From Plasmodiophora brassicae (taxonomy: Eukaryota; Endomyxa: Phytomyxea; Phytomyxea; Plasmodiophorida), in NCBI GenBank assembly GCA_036867785.1, contig CP145427.1, positions 372,001-436,000 on the forward strand: DNA of 64,000 bases. The letters run 5' to 3'. The translations under genes and the position numbers were made by a program. Below are positions 29,456 through 39,896 of the stretch, one piece after another (the stretch's first letter is position 1; every line of letters begins with the position of its first letter). The notes below the pieces were generated by a model that saw only the letters and a list, made by a program, of their open reading frames with translations, did no database searches and was not told the origin of the DNA.

Positions 29456-32174
29456 CTAACCGGAAGGATCGCCGAACTTTTCATCATCCGCTGGTACGTC
29501 CAAGGCAGAACGGCCTGAACCTGTCGCTAGCATCCCCTTCCCAGCCGGGCTGGCCGCAATGACATCGGCGTCGTCACACACGCTGAACGGTAAGCCGAAC
29601 TTCGATGGAAGCAATTGCAGTATGTAGGACACAGAGGCTGCGACAGAGGTTGAGGTGTAGCGATGATGAGCATCGTAGGCACCGACCTTCAACGATCGCA
29701 AGGGAAAACCCGCACTCCCCAAAGTTACGTTGATTGTCATCAGAAATGAATCGGAGGATGTGCCCTAGGCGGCAATTGATGCTGGCGTGAAACAATCAGT
29801 TGTCCATTCTGAGTTGGCAGCATGCCTTCAACGTACTTGGTCGTGTTGGCATGGATGACAGCCCAGACGACAATTGGGAATAGAGCGTCTGCGTCAACAA
29901 CCGCTTCAGGATTCCCTAATCCAACCAATCAGATAGCGCAGGAGACAACCGTGACGTGGAGGGGACCTGAATATTCACGGCAGGCGGTTTGAATCGACGA
30001 CACAGTCTGTACCAGCGTGTACAGCATATCGGTAGGGACACACTACTGACAAAGTCAGAGGATCCCATGGACACATGTCACGCCATCCCGTGCAAACCTG
30101 ATTGTCGAGAAGAGACAAGGTCACGATAGCATTAACGAACGGGAAGTCGGGTGGAAGGGATATTGTTTGCGTAGTCGGCCCTAGGAGGAGCGAATAAGTG
30201 CTCGAGCCCTTCGCCAAGTTTCGACACACATGCTGACCAATGTCATCATTGCTGGAAAGATTAGACGTTCGTGGGGTCGTCACCCGAGAACTAACTGCTA
30301 GAGGTGACGTCATAAGGCCTGGGGGAGGGGCAGCGAGATCGTACTCATGCGGTCCCCTGGTTACGCGTTAGCTCCAAATAGTACTGGTGACTCTGGGACG
30401 TACCTAAATTCGGGCAGAATGCCAAGGTCCTTTTGCGTCAGCCTCCACATCCATCTTACTTTGCGGCGAAACTGTTGGTCGCGCTCCAGCTCGGCCACGG
30501 TCTGCAACCTTGTGGTCGTTCGAACGATCCGAGGAAAGATCATGCGGTTGACGTACAGCCGGAGCGCTGGACTGGCTTGATCGGCGGGCGTAATCGAATA
30601 CGACCGAATCAGGAATTTCACCAGATATTCGACAAACGCGTCAACAGCTTCGACGGTCACTCTCCGGTTTGGGCTCTGCGAGCAACGGTGTTAGACAGCG
30701 CTGCCGGAGTCGGCATGTTAACCACTTTGAGAGCATCGCGCAAGAGCGTCATCCACTGCTTGATCAGTTGCCCGACACGTTGGCGTTCATCGAGCATCAA
30801 ACGGTTGAAGGCCGTCTGCGCTGTCCTGTCAGGTCGGTGGTAGTAGAACCCTCGACTCTGGACTTGGACCGTTGTCGCATCTTCAAGCCCCTGCCTTATT
30901 GTTAGCATAGTGTACGTAGGCGAATCGAACATCTACTACCATTTTAACCAGATTGTTCAGCTTCAGCTGCCGTTCGCCTAGAGTCTCAAGTCTAGAGCTC
31001 TGCTTTTGCAAATCTTCATACTGGGCCTTCAAGGCATCAGAAGTGCCACGGAATGATATATCGATACCGGACCCACTTCGAGGTGCTTGAGGACATCTTC
31101 CAGGGAAGAGCAAGCAGTCGTCAACGACAAAATGCTTTCCGGGAGTTGCAGGTTCTCGACAGGTACAAATGTGTCGGTGCTGCTATCGGTCTGAATGATA
31201 GGCGGCAGACAATCGCTAAATCGCACAACGTCATTGGTTGGGCCACCGTCATCCCAGCACTGCCCTCACCTAGGGCATCGCAGGTAATCAGCGATCGCAT
31301 CTGCCATCTTGTTCAGCCACTCGACAGTGTGCGCTTCAATTTCGATGAGCGAATCCAGGTGCAGACGACAGGTTTCGTAGTACGTCCTGCCCAGCGTCGC
31401 AAGACTATCCATCGCCCACCGGTCCCATTTGGACAAGTCGTCTGGCAAAGCATCCATCAGACTACTAAAAAAGAACTTACAAAGCGTCTTCAGGACCTTT
31501 CATCGACGCTTCGATTCCCTTCCTTGTTGTGTGCAGCTTAATGATGTGCTTCTCATGCTGGACAACTGCAGATCGAACTCTGCCCTCGTAGCGTTTCATT
31601 TCGGACAGCATGGCTTCTGCATGTGGATCGTGAGAACGTAAACCAGACACAACGCCAGGTGCCGACGATCGACCACACACCTTCCTTCGACTTGTAAAAG
31701 AATTTTCCGATGCGATCCCGGATCGCATTGGGGCGAAGCTCATCGAGAACCTTCGACGCGATCTGCTGAACCATGTACGGTTCGGGAGGCGGAGACGACG
31801 ATGTCTAAGTACCCATTGTCATACGAGAAACGGAACCTCCAGGTGAACCTGTTTACAAGACTATCGGTTGATGGCACGGTCCTCAACCGCGATCGTTGTT
31901 CTTGTTGCTGGTCATCGTTGTCTTTTGCCTCCGTGCCGTCAACCGCCGATGACATGTTCGCGATCAAATCCATCTGTGCCTGCAGGCACCAGTCCTGGGC
32001 CGGTTGCGCAACGGCAGCCGGCTGAGACCCCGCCTGTTGCTCCAGGAGATCGCCCTCCAGCGCGCCACGCAGCTGTTCTAACCACGCAGGCACAGCCGCG
32101 GCCACGTTCACATCGTCAGGCGACTGGTCGGGGGCCGCCGCACCGTCATCGGGGGCGGGAACCCCGCCCGTCAT
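29456..32174 (-). CDS. VPS9-domain protein, Rab5-type GEF
   Basis: The C-terminal exons show the VPS9 fold that catalyses GDP-GTP exchange on Rab5 GTPases. They include ERDQQFRRKVRWMWRLTQKD near 30,450, PFVNAIVTLSLLDN near 30,130, then DADALFPIVVWAVIHANTTK at 29,880, matching the family's ADxFLPxLIYVxLxANP core. Next is YTSTSVAASVSYILQL, matching the F/YTSL..A..FI..L helix. The start at 32174 gives MTGGVPAPDDGAAAPD and an acidic, Gln-rich linker. Middle exons (30,880-31,760) are long charged helices such as ALKAQYEDLQKQSSRLETLG and AEAMLSEMKRYEGRVRSAVV; an alternating-helix, BAR-like membrane-binding module is possible but unproven. It is divergent from DUS1, with starts about 300 bp apart. 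Acts at early endosomes by family knowledge. Confidence 0.72.
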
Positions 32175-32209
32175 GCCGATCACGACACGACCGCGGTGCT
32201 GATGGCCGG

Positions 32210-32221
32210 CCCGCCAAAAAA
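32210..32221. promoter_or_regulatory. CCCGCCAAAAAA element in the VPS9/DUS1 divergent promoter
   Basis: Read with the VPS9 gene this is TTTTTTGGCGGG, 36 bp upstream of its ATG. A related TTGCCAAAATGCCGG occurs at about 32,348 on the DUS1 side. It is the same core seen upstream of SCC3, PLCXD and PPR genes. Confidence 0.35.
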
Positions 32222-32476
32222 TGTATCTACGCCACACAAACTTTCGAACGAGTTCACGTCGCCGTTTTCCGACGCGCCCCATGCGGGCCAGAACGCGTTT
32301 CTCGAGAATGTTCCCGGCGACGACGGGCGCGTTCGCCGCCCGGGTGGCTGCCCATTTGCCAAAATGCCGGTGGAGCTGCAGTCTGCAGAGCGCGCTGGGC
32401 GGGGACGACCGGTCGGCGTCGCGCGCGGTCGTCGCCGTCGTCGTCGTCGTCGCGCAGGCAGTCGAGAATAGCGGCG

Positions 32477-33604
32477 ATGCGGAGCGACGCGTCGGAGGCG
32501 GCGTACGACTGGTTCCGGGACGTGCTGGGCAGCCCGCGGTTCATCTGCGCGCCCATGGTGCGGCAGTCGGAGCTGGCGTTCCGGCTGCTGGTGCGGTCGC
32601 TGGGGTGCGACCTGGCGTACACGCCGATGGTCCTTGCGAAGGACGTCGTGGAACGGTACGCGCAGACGGGATACGATCGTGTCGCGACGCGCGCGGCGTT
32701 CTTCGCGACCGGTGATCGTCCGCTGATCGCACAGATCGCCGGGAATGACCCGAAGGTTATGGCGGAAGCCGCGCGTCTGCTGGCACCCGACGTCGACGCG
32801 GTTGACGTCAATTTCGGATGCCCTCAGCAATGCGCCCGGCTCGGGCACTATGGTGCATTCCTTCTGGACCATCCGGACACGATGGTCGACATCGTTCGTG
32901 CGATCCGGTCTGCGATTTCAGTTCCGGTCACGTGCAAGATCCGTCTCCGCAACCCCGTTTCGCTGGCGATCGACCTCGCCAAGCGCCTGGAAGATGCCGG
33001 ATGCTCGATGTTGGCTGTGCACGGACGCCTACGCGAACAGCGACATCACTGTGGCCCTGTTAACTATGAAGGCATCGCTGCGATTAAGGCAGCACTTCGG
33101 ATCCCAGTCGTCGCAAACGGCGGGATTCGAAGCCGGGACCACGCATTGCAAGTGATGGAGGCGACCGGATGTGATGCGGTGATGTCTGCGACGGCGCTAC
33201 TTCGACAACCAGCGATGTTCGCGGGGGACCCGGTTTCTGTCTTCGACTGCCTCTGGAGATATGCACGCCTGGCGAGAACGCACCCACCGATTGCGGATGT
33301 ATCCGCACGGGATCACATTCTCACCATCTTTCGCGAGCGATTTCACGCCGAAGGCCACCTGGATCTTGTGGGCATTCTGTCCAATAAGGCGATACGGACA
33401 GCCGGTCAGATTGATGCTGTGCTGGCGATTATCGCTCATCGATTCCAGGAGCCCATTGAGGAAGGGTTCCCCGGGTCCGCTGGCGAGCCGCTGCCGTCGT
33501 TCAACGACATCTGCAACAACCGTCGACTGGGCAACGAATCGTCAAGGTCATCCAGTGACGATGACGATAACGATGAAGGGTACAACGTCTTTGACGGACG
33601 CTGA
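32477..33604 (+). CDS. DUS1: tRNA-dihydrouridine synthase, DUS1 type (positions 16/17)
   Basis: A single-exon 375-residue flavoenzyme that reduces uridine to dihydrouridine in the tRNA D-loop. It has the family TIM-barrel signatures in order: RFICAPMVRQSELAFRLLVR near the start (FMN-binding PMV), DVNFGCPQQCARLGHYGAFL with the catalytic Cys, then VTCKIRLRN. These are followed by MLAVHGRLREQRHHCGPVNY and PVVANGGIRSRDHALQVME for phosphate binding. The GHYGAFL block is typical of DUS1. The C-terminus ends in an acidic Ser/Asp tract (SSSDDDDNDEGYNVFDGR). The frame stays open for about 200 codons upstream, but that part is antisense to the VPS9 gene and lacks family similarity, so I start at MRSDASEAAYDWF. 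Confidence 0.93.
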   Translation: MRSDASEAAYDWFRDVLGSPRFICAPMVRQSELAFRLLVRSLGCDLAYTPMVLAKDVVERYAQTGYDRVATRAAFFATGDRPLIAQIAGNDPKVMAEAARLLAPDVDAVDVNFGCPQQCARLGHYGAFLLDHPDTMVDIVRAIRSAISVPVTCKIRLRNPVSLAIDLAKRLEDAGCSMLAVHGRLREQRHHCGPVNYEGIAAIKAALRIPVVANGGIRSRDHALQVMEATGCDAVMSATALLRQPAMFAGDPVSVFDCLWRYARLARTHPPIADVSARDHILTIFRERFHAEGHLDLVGILSNKAIRTAGQIDAVLAIIAHRFQEPIEEGFPGSAGEPLPSFNDICNNRRLGNESSRSSSDDDDNDEGYNVFDGR

Positions 33605-33769
33605 CAATTTGTGTCGTCCTGTCCGCACAGAGAAGTGTTTCCCTTGCAAATCATTTTCTCGGTTCTCTACAATCTGTTTCTGTGTGGGACAAGAGAGGTT
33701 CCAACGACTGCGATATTTGCAATGTGGGTTCCCGGATTCGATTAGTACCGTGTACTCTGCCCATCGTCC

Positions 33770-34028
33770 TGTGGCACTGCGGTTCGAGTCGGTGACGTTC
33801 GCGCCGGGCCCTGATTCGTTTCCAGTGGTGAACCAGTCGGGCGTCCTGGCGTCTTCGCTGTTGCCGCTCGCGAAGCTGCTCCTGGAGAACTGCTCCATTT
33901 CCATTGCATCCGCTTCCGCAGCATCGTCTTGGTGGAAGACGTGCATTTAGCGGCGGTCTGCTACCGTTACACGACAGCGGTTGGCGTAACCAGCTACCAG
34001 ACATCGAGGACCAGTTCGGATCATGTAG
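33770..34028 (+). pseudogene. Decayed, internally deleted copy of the tandem 7TM gene
   Basis: Three short blocks resemble the gene at 35852 in the same order, but most of the gene between them is missing. Block 1 (about 33,780-33,835) reads RFESVTFAPGPDSFPVVNQS against RYESVSFALGPTSYHVANQS. Block 2 (about 33,866-33,945) matches at DNA level the segment coding KSLLENYSISNGERFRSI; its frame now reads LLENCSISIASASAASS. Block 3 (about 33,975-34,025) reads VGVTSYQTSRTSS against VGATDYQASRTST at the C-terminus. All transmembrane segments are essentially gone. It lies directly upstream of the two intact tandem copies, so it is probably a dead third member of the array. Confidence 0.7.
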
Positions 34029-34119
34029 ATCGCAGGTGTGCCGACGATCTGGACAGGTGGCGCATATCTGAGATTCGAATGGTCGGTCTCGGGGGTTCGC
34101 GTACCGTGTACCATATCTG

Positions 34120-35554
34120 ATGATGAGGCTGGCACCATGGTTGCCCGTGGTCGCCCTATGGCACCTGCTCGCCGACCAGACGACCGCGATCGTGATCACG
34201 TTCCAGAACACGACGTTTCCGCAATACGAATCGGTGGCGTTCGCGCTGGGCCCCGTCCCGTACCATGTCGTGAACCGCTCGGTCGTCACCCTATCGCCGA
34301 CCCCTCCCTTTTCGCCGCAGATGTTCGCGTCCCTTACCGGGCGCATCCTGGTTTTTCAAGACGGGGACATATCCAGTTTGGTCGACCAGTGTGCAGCGGC
34401 CGGCTGTGCTGGTCTGTTGCAATGCATGACGCCCCATGAAACTTCAGCCGAGGTCCACGTATGGGCCTGGGTATACCGCAGTGCGAAGGTCCCTTTCTCG
34501 ACTGTCCCTACCGCGTTCGTTGCCAGCAGGACGGCCTGCCAACTGCTGTACGAACTGCCTCAATCCGATATTCGTGTTTCGTTCTCGTCGAGCGAGTTCG
34601 CGAACCCGATGGAGTCGGCGGTGACGTCCGTCCCCGCCCTGCTCTGCTTCTACGCGTCGACGATGTTGAATATCGTCAGCATCGTCATGTCCATCTACAA
34701 ACTGCTGTCCTTCATGATGGACAGCAACTGTATGCCGGCAGTGGGTTTTACGGTGGCGCTGCTTCCTGACTCTGCACTGCAGGGAACCTTCGCCCGATAC
34801 CGCGGTGGCCGCTGCTGGTCATGTCGAACCAGGTCATTGCCTCAGCGATGCGCGTGATCTTTGCCGGAAACACAGCGTTCGCTCGCGTGCAAGGCATCCC
34901 CTATAGCGTGTACCGGCTGACAGTGACAGGTGATTCGCACGTGAAACACGCAGGGCGCCGGCCACTAATGACCTATCCGCAACAGGCTATCTGCCGTTTC
35001 ACCTCGCTTCGACGATGTTCGTCGGCCTGGCCATGCACGAGACCCTATACAAAGGTTCGACGCTGTCGAACCGTCACCGATGGACGTTGGCGGTCTTCAT
35101 GTGGATCCTGGGCGCCATCTTCGCCCTGGATTTCGCGTCCACACTGTACGCTTCGATCAGCCTTTTGGTACTGTTCGACACGATGTTGATCTCGGCGATC
35201 TACCTCGTGCTGAACGTCGTCTGCTCGATCTTCTTCATCCGGTACGGCACGACGGTTGCCAGGTCGCTGCTGGCGAACCAGACCATCTCGGAGGGGGAGC
35301 GCCATCGCCGAATCCATTTCGCCAAGCGCGTTGCCATCAGCGGTGTCATCGGGATCATCGTCCTCATCTGCCAGCTCCTGTTCCAGTTCCTTCACACAGC
35401 GTCACCGCTCGCGTACGTCGTGACGTACACGCTGGCCACGGTCGCCGCCACCTGCCAGGGCATCCTGTTCCAGCTCGCATTCCGAGCCAGGAACTCCATC
35501 TTCAACCGGTCGGCCCAGCCTCAAGGGACGCATGTCGCGACCAGCCAGAAGTGA
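34120..35554 (+). CDS. Seven-TM receptor-like protein with PA-like ectodomain, copy 1
   Basis: The start gives MMRLAPWLPVVALWHLLADQ, a signal peptide. The ectodomain has YESVAFALGPVPYHVVNRS and RILVFQDGDISSLVDQCAAA followed by GCAGLLQC, recalling the protease-associated (PA) fold that often caps receptors and sorting proteins. Seven hydrophobic segments follow, with two introns inside the TM region: exon ends MMDSNC, then TLRPIP-like sequence, and VYRLTVTG joining GYLPFHLASTMFVGLAMHE. A conserved cytoplasmic motif, TISEGERHRRIHFAKR, sits between TM5 and TM6. The last TM is SPLAYVVTYTLATVAATCQG. I do not recognise a named family. It is not GPR107-like and lacks GPCR class A DRY or NPxxY motifs. 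Probably a surface receptor or sorting receptor. Confidence 0.72.
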
Positions 35555-35851
35555 TTACACACTGCCCGTCCTCCCGCAAAGTCGTACAGATGCCCCTGCA
35601 TTTAGTGCTCGTCCGTAAGATCCAGGTAGTCCAGATCGTCAGTACCGGCCAGGGATCGCACACAACAGACCTGGCCCCCGAGGTCACCGTTCCGCGCGCT
35701 CATGCGATCAGATCGTGGACATCGCCGTTAACGAGGCGGCGAATGCCCATAGTGCTGACCAGGATGAGGAAGGATACCGAGTGCAAGATTCTCAGACGCG
35801 GCTGTACCGTTTGATGATCCGGTCGCCCCACCAGCACATCGATAAGGCGCC

Positions 35852-37361
35852 ATGCGACGCCGTACCGTCGCCGTGTGGCCGCTGCTGTTCAACTCGGCGG
35901 CGGCCCTCGTGATCACGTACCAGAATACGACGTCCCCGAGGTACGAGTCGGTGTCGTTCGCCCTGGGGCCAACTTCGTACCATGTCGCGAACCAGTCGGT
36001 GGTCGTGGTGTCGTCGATGCCGCCGCTGGCGCCGACGGTGGCGGAATCCCTTACGGGTCGCGTCCTCGTCTTCCGGAACGGGTACATCTCCGCCTGGATC
36101 GACGCCTGTTCCGCTGCTGGTTGCGCCGGGCTGCTTCAGTGTACACAGGCCGGCGATTCGAGGACCGAGAAGCTCATTTGGGCCTGGATCTACCGGGGAA
36201 CGAAGGTGCCCTTCGCGAGCATCCCCACCGCGTTCGTTACCAGCGCGGCAGCGTGCGACTCCCTGTACGCCCTTCCGCAAGCGGGTCTACGCGTCACGTT
36301 CTCGTCGGATGAATACGCCAACCCGACGGAGGCGGCGCTGGCGTCGACCCCCGCCCTGATCTGCTTCTACATGTCGACGATGCTGAACGTCGTCAGCATC
36401 GTCCTTGCCATCTACAAGCTCGTCTCGTTCCTGGTCGCCAGTACATGTAAGTGTGTCCGGCGAATAGCAGGAGGCAGCCGCGTGCGAGTGATTGACGCTG
36501 TCTGCTGCATCGCCACAGGGACGTTGCGTCCGATCCCATTGTGGCCCCTGCTGGTCATATCGACCCAGTTAATCGCATCCGTGTTCCGCGTGGTCTTCGC
36601 CGCCAACTCGGCGTTCGCCCGCCTGCAGGGCATCACGTACACCTCGTACCGGCTGACGATCACTGGTACGCATGCGCCTGGGCCACCCGCTGCTGTGCCA
36701 GCGCACGTGTTCACGCTGCAACAGGTTACCTGCCGTTCACGTTCGCGTCGACGATGTCCGTTGGCCTGGCGATGCATCAGCACCTGTACAAGGGCCACCC
36801 GGTGTCGAAGCGCCATCAGGCGACCATTGCGGCGTTCGTCGTCACCTTGCTGATCGTCTTCACGATGGACTTTGCGTTCACGTTGTACACGGCGATCAGC
36901 GGCGTGAGCGCCGTCAACACCGCGTTCCTGTCCGTGTTCTATCTGGTGCTGAACGTCCCGTGCTCGCTCTGCTTCATCAAGTACGGGTCGTCGGTCGCGA
37001 AATCGCTCCTGGAGAACTACTCCATCTCGAATGGCGAGCGCTTCCGCAGCATCATCTTTGCGAAGCGCACCGCCCTCAGCGGCGCTCTGGGAGTCGTCGT
37101 CCTCGCCGGCCAGGTCAGTGCGATGGAACCCACAGACGTCATGATGTCTCTGATCGTCCCGACCAGGTGCTCTTCATGGCGCTGTACACCGTATCGCCGT
37201 TCGCGTACCTGACGACGTACACGCTGGCGACCGCTGCCGGGACGCTCCAGGGCATCCTCTTCCAGCTGGCGTTCCGCGCCAAGAACTCCATCTTCTCCCG
37301 GTACACGGCCAGGGTGGGCGCAACCGACTACCAGGCGTCGCGAACGAGTACCAATCAATGA
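35852..37361 (+). CDS. Seven-TM receptor-like protein with PA-like ectodomain, copy 2
   Basis: Tandem paralogue of the gene at 34120, about 300 bp downstream. It has the signal peptide MRRRTVAVWPLLFNSAAALV, then RYESVSFALGPTSYHVANQS, RVLVFRNGYISAWIDACSAA plus GCAGLLQC, and FYMSTMLNVVSIVLAIYKLV as TM1. Introns fall at the same places as in copy 1 (after ASTC, and within YRLTITG/GYLPFTFAST). One extra intron occurs after VVVLAGQ, before VLFMALYTVSPFAYL. The cytoplasmic signature is SISNGERFRSIIFAKR. The tail ends ARVGATDYQASRTSTNQ. Shared intron positions prove duplication after intron gain. Function is unknown; see copy 1. Confidence 0.72.
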
Positions 37362-37421
37362 ACGACGGGGGGCGGGGTACAGACGGCACACATGTTCGGG
37401 AATGCAGACAGGGCAGTGTTG

Positions 37422-38630
37422 TCACCCAGGAGCGTGTTCCACGGAAGCATTCGCGTTCAGGACCTTGAACGCGTTCATCGCCAGCGTCGCCTCGACGAAC
37501 GTGTGGTCCTCGTCGATGCAGTCGTCGACGATGATGACGTTGAGGTTCCTGAGCAGGTCGGGATCCTCGCGGCACTTGGCAAACAGGGCGGCAGGGGCGC
37601 ATTTCAACGGCTTCGCGAATCGCAGGATCGACGAGGGCGACCGCCAGCGCAACAGCCCGTTCCGGATGTGCTTCAGCTCGGGCGTGAACAGGAGCTGCAT
37701 GACGTGGAGCTTCAGGGCCTCCCGTCGGCGCGCCTGCTCGCAGGCGTGCGCCAGAACGCGGTCGTAGGAATCCGTGTTCGGCCACGACGACAGGATGCAG
37801 GACTGGTCCCAGATGTCCGCCCGCTCAGCGGCCCTCGCCTCGTCGTATATGACAACGACCTGGACCCCGCTGTCGATGAACTCCCGCAGGGGCGTCATCG
37901 GCCGCAGGCAGGACGACTGTCGAGCGACGCGATCGCGACCGATAATGTTGACGACCTCACGCACGATGTCGTCGTGGTGGTCGTCCCTGTCGGCCCCGTA
38001 CACGTGGTTGAAATCGACAATGACGACCTCCTGCACGCACCGGTAAGGGCTGGGCGCGACATCGTGCGCGTTGTGTTCCCGCGTACGGTACCTGCGGGTA
38101 CGAGTCGAGGAAGGCCCGGATCTGGCGCATGCAATCCTGCAGCAAGATGCAGCAGACGCCATGGCACATGCTCATCGCACGCGTCCGCGGGCAGTACTGA
38201 ACGCGCGCATCGATATACCGAATACCATGGCGAAGCTGATCGAACACCGAATACCGTTGGCACTGGCAGGTGTCGTTTGAAACGCGCGCACCCACACGAA
38301 CGGAACCCCACGTACCTTCGTCCACCTGGAGATGACGGCAGAGACGGGCGGGACTTTCAGGAACGGCCGTATGCTGTCGCCGAGGTCGCCAGCGGGCACC
38401 GTCGAACACGACGTGATCGCGTACGACGCCGAATTGTGGCTGCCGGGCAGCGCCAGCTCGTTCAGCGGCAGCGACGCGATGCCGCCGGCCTCCCGGTACG
38501 CCCGCGTCATCCACGACGACAATCGCTCGACCGCATCGGACGCGACCATGTCTGTGACCGCCGGCCCACACCCCCCAGCACAACATCCGCACCACCCGGC
38601 CCGACCAGATTCGTTGTCGTGGCCCGCCAT
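37422..38630 (-). CDS. PI-PLC X-domain protein, PLCXD type
   Basis: X-domain-only phosphatidylinositol phospholipase C. It has family motifs in order: SLPLNELALPGSHNSASYAI with the first catalytic His, then across an intron of about 55 nt YSVFDQLRHGIRYIDARV, the second His in SMCHGVCC, and VVIVDFNHVYGADRD. A C-terminal half of about 200 residues (FIDSGVQVVVIYDEARA, VIIVDDCIDEDHTFVEATL) completes the barrel as in PLCXD1-3. There is no PH, EF-hand, Y or C2 domain and no clear signal peptide, so it is likely cytosolic. The start MAGHDNESGRAG lies about 60 bp below a GGCCAAAAAC element. Substrate is probably phosphatidylinositol, by family. Confidence 0.82.
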
Positions 38631-38690
38631 GCCCCGTCTGCGTGCGAAGGCACCGTCGCCTGCAGCTCACACGCCACCGCCCACATCAGC

Positions 38691-38700
38691 GGCCAAAAAC
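38691..38700. promoter_or_regulatory. GGCCAAAAAC element upstream of PLCXD
   Basis: Read with the minus-strand PLCXD gene this is GTTTTTGGCC, 61-70 bp upstream of its ATG, similar in place and sequence to the elements above. Confidence 0.3.
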
Positions 38701-38828
38701 GGCGGCGACGGCGTTCGGCAAAACTTGCGCCTGATAAGTCTACCTCCAGTCCGTACAGTACCGGCACAGACGTCCGGAGCGCTTCACGAGTTACTCGTAC
38801 CGATGGCGATGATCATACAATGTCTGGT

Positions 38829-39796
38829 TCATTCCAACGGGACCGGATCGCCGGGCGCAGCGCAGATCATCGTCAGGTCGTCGCACGCAGAGCCGTTCCT
38901 GACATCGTCGACGATTTTGGACCACTCGCCAATGAGCTCGTAGTTGGACAGGCAGTTGACCAGCCCCTTGAACGTCACGTTCTGATCCAACGGAGTCAGC
39001 AGGCGACGACGACGCGCGCGAGTAAACGACCCCGACCGGGTTCTCGAACTGATCGTCGAGTGGCAGGACGTACTTGCAGCGGAAATCCCTGGCGGCCTTG
39101 GCGATGACCTGCACCGCCTCCACCGGATTCGTGATGAAGTTGACGAACGACCGGTTGAACGGGCATGTCGTCAGGGCAAACAGTCGAACTGTGCAATGGT
39201 GGACAGTACGTTAATCATTGGGCAAACCGCAATGTCAGTATTCGTCCCCTACCCGCCGTAAGGTAGATGTCGATTCGACCCGTTGTGGACCCAACCGCTT
39301 CCATTTCGGCAGGCGTCAAACCGTGAGGCGCATAGCAGACCGTCCGCTGGGTCTCCGTGTTCTGAACCAGGTAAATGACATAGTGACCATAGCCGACCCA
39401 TGTCCATATCTTCAAGTTGAGCTCGGGCAGGCAGAACGCTTTTCCACTTGTCCGGTCGACAGGATGGTATGCCTTGACCGTCAGCATGCTCAGGTCGGGT
39501 TTCGACGGGGCAAACAGGACCGTATCCGCCATCTTCGAATGCAGAGCCCTGAAATGCGACACCTGGGAATGATCCAGGCCGGACGCCATGACGACATGCG
39601 GCGGCGGTATCGTCGACGAGCTGAACGCGGCCGACCCTTCGGAGCGTTCCCAGTTGATTTGCCAGGCGCTGTGATCCGGATGCACAAGCGTCCTGGGCGC
39701 GTCTTCGAGATGCGGATCAAACAGCAAACACTTCCCGTCCAGCTTGACGAGGTGCCCCACCCCGAACGACGTCGTCCGAATCGCAACGGATGCCAT
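38829..39796 (-). CDS. Metallo-beta-lactamase-fold-like protein, metal site doubtful
   Basis: The start at 39796 gives MASVAIRTTSFGVGHLVKLD followed by KCLLFDPHLEDAPRTLVHPD, the opening strands of MBL-fold proteins (xxLLIDPxL). VVMASGLDHSQVSHFRALHS occupies the place of the metal-binding HxHxDH loop but keeps only the DH and a spaced His. Later segments IWTWVGYGHYVIYLVQNTET and VCYAPHGLTPAEME fit the second half of the fold. A further exon gives FRCKYVLPLDDQFENP, like the KVVPxHDDxF helix of these enzymes, and the last exon ends NVTFKGLVNCLSNYELIGEW to a TGA at 38829. The exon joins near 39,000 and 39,215 are plausible but not certain. It may be a catalytically dead or divergent member. Confidence 0.5.
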
Positions 39797-39896
39797 ATTT
39801 GGACTGGCCGCGTCAAAAATACACCTTTTACGAAACACTTCGGCATTCAGAACGTTCGCTAGAACTCGCGTAGAGACGTGCCTTTCCTTGACCACG

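Noticed and set aside
31868-32476. In-frame open extension of about 200 codons upstream of DUS1
   Set aside because: It is antisense to the VPS9-domain gene's first exon, is low-complexity Arg/Ser-rich, and has no counterpart in the DUS family.
37392-39107. Long + strand frame of 571 codons
   Set aside because: Exactly opposite the PLCXD and MBL-like genes; Arg/His-rich composition typical of the antisense of GC-rich coding DNA.
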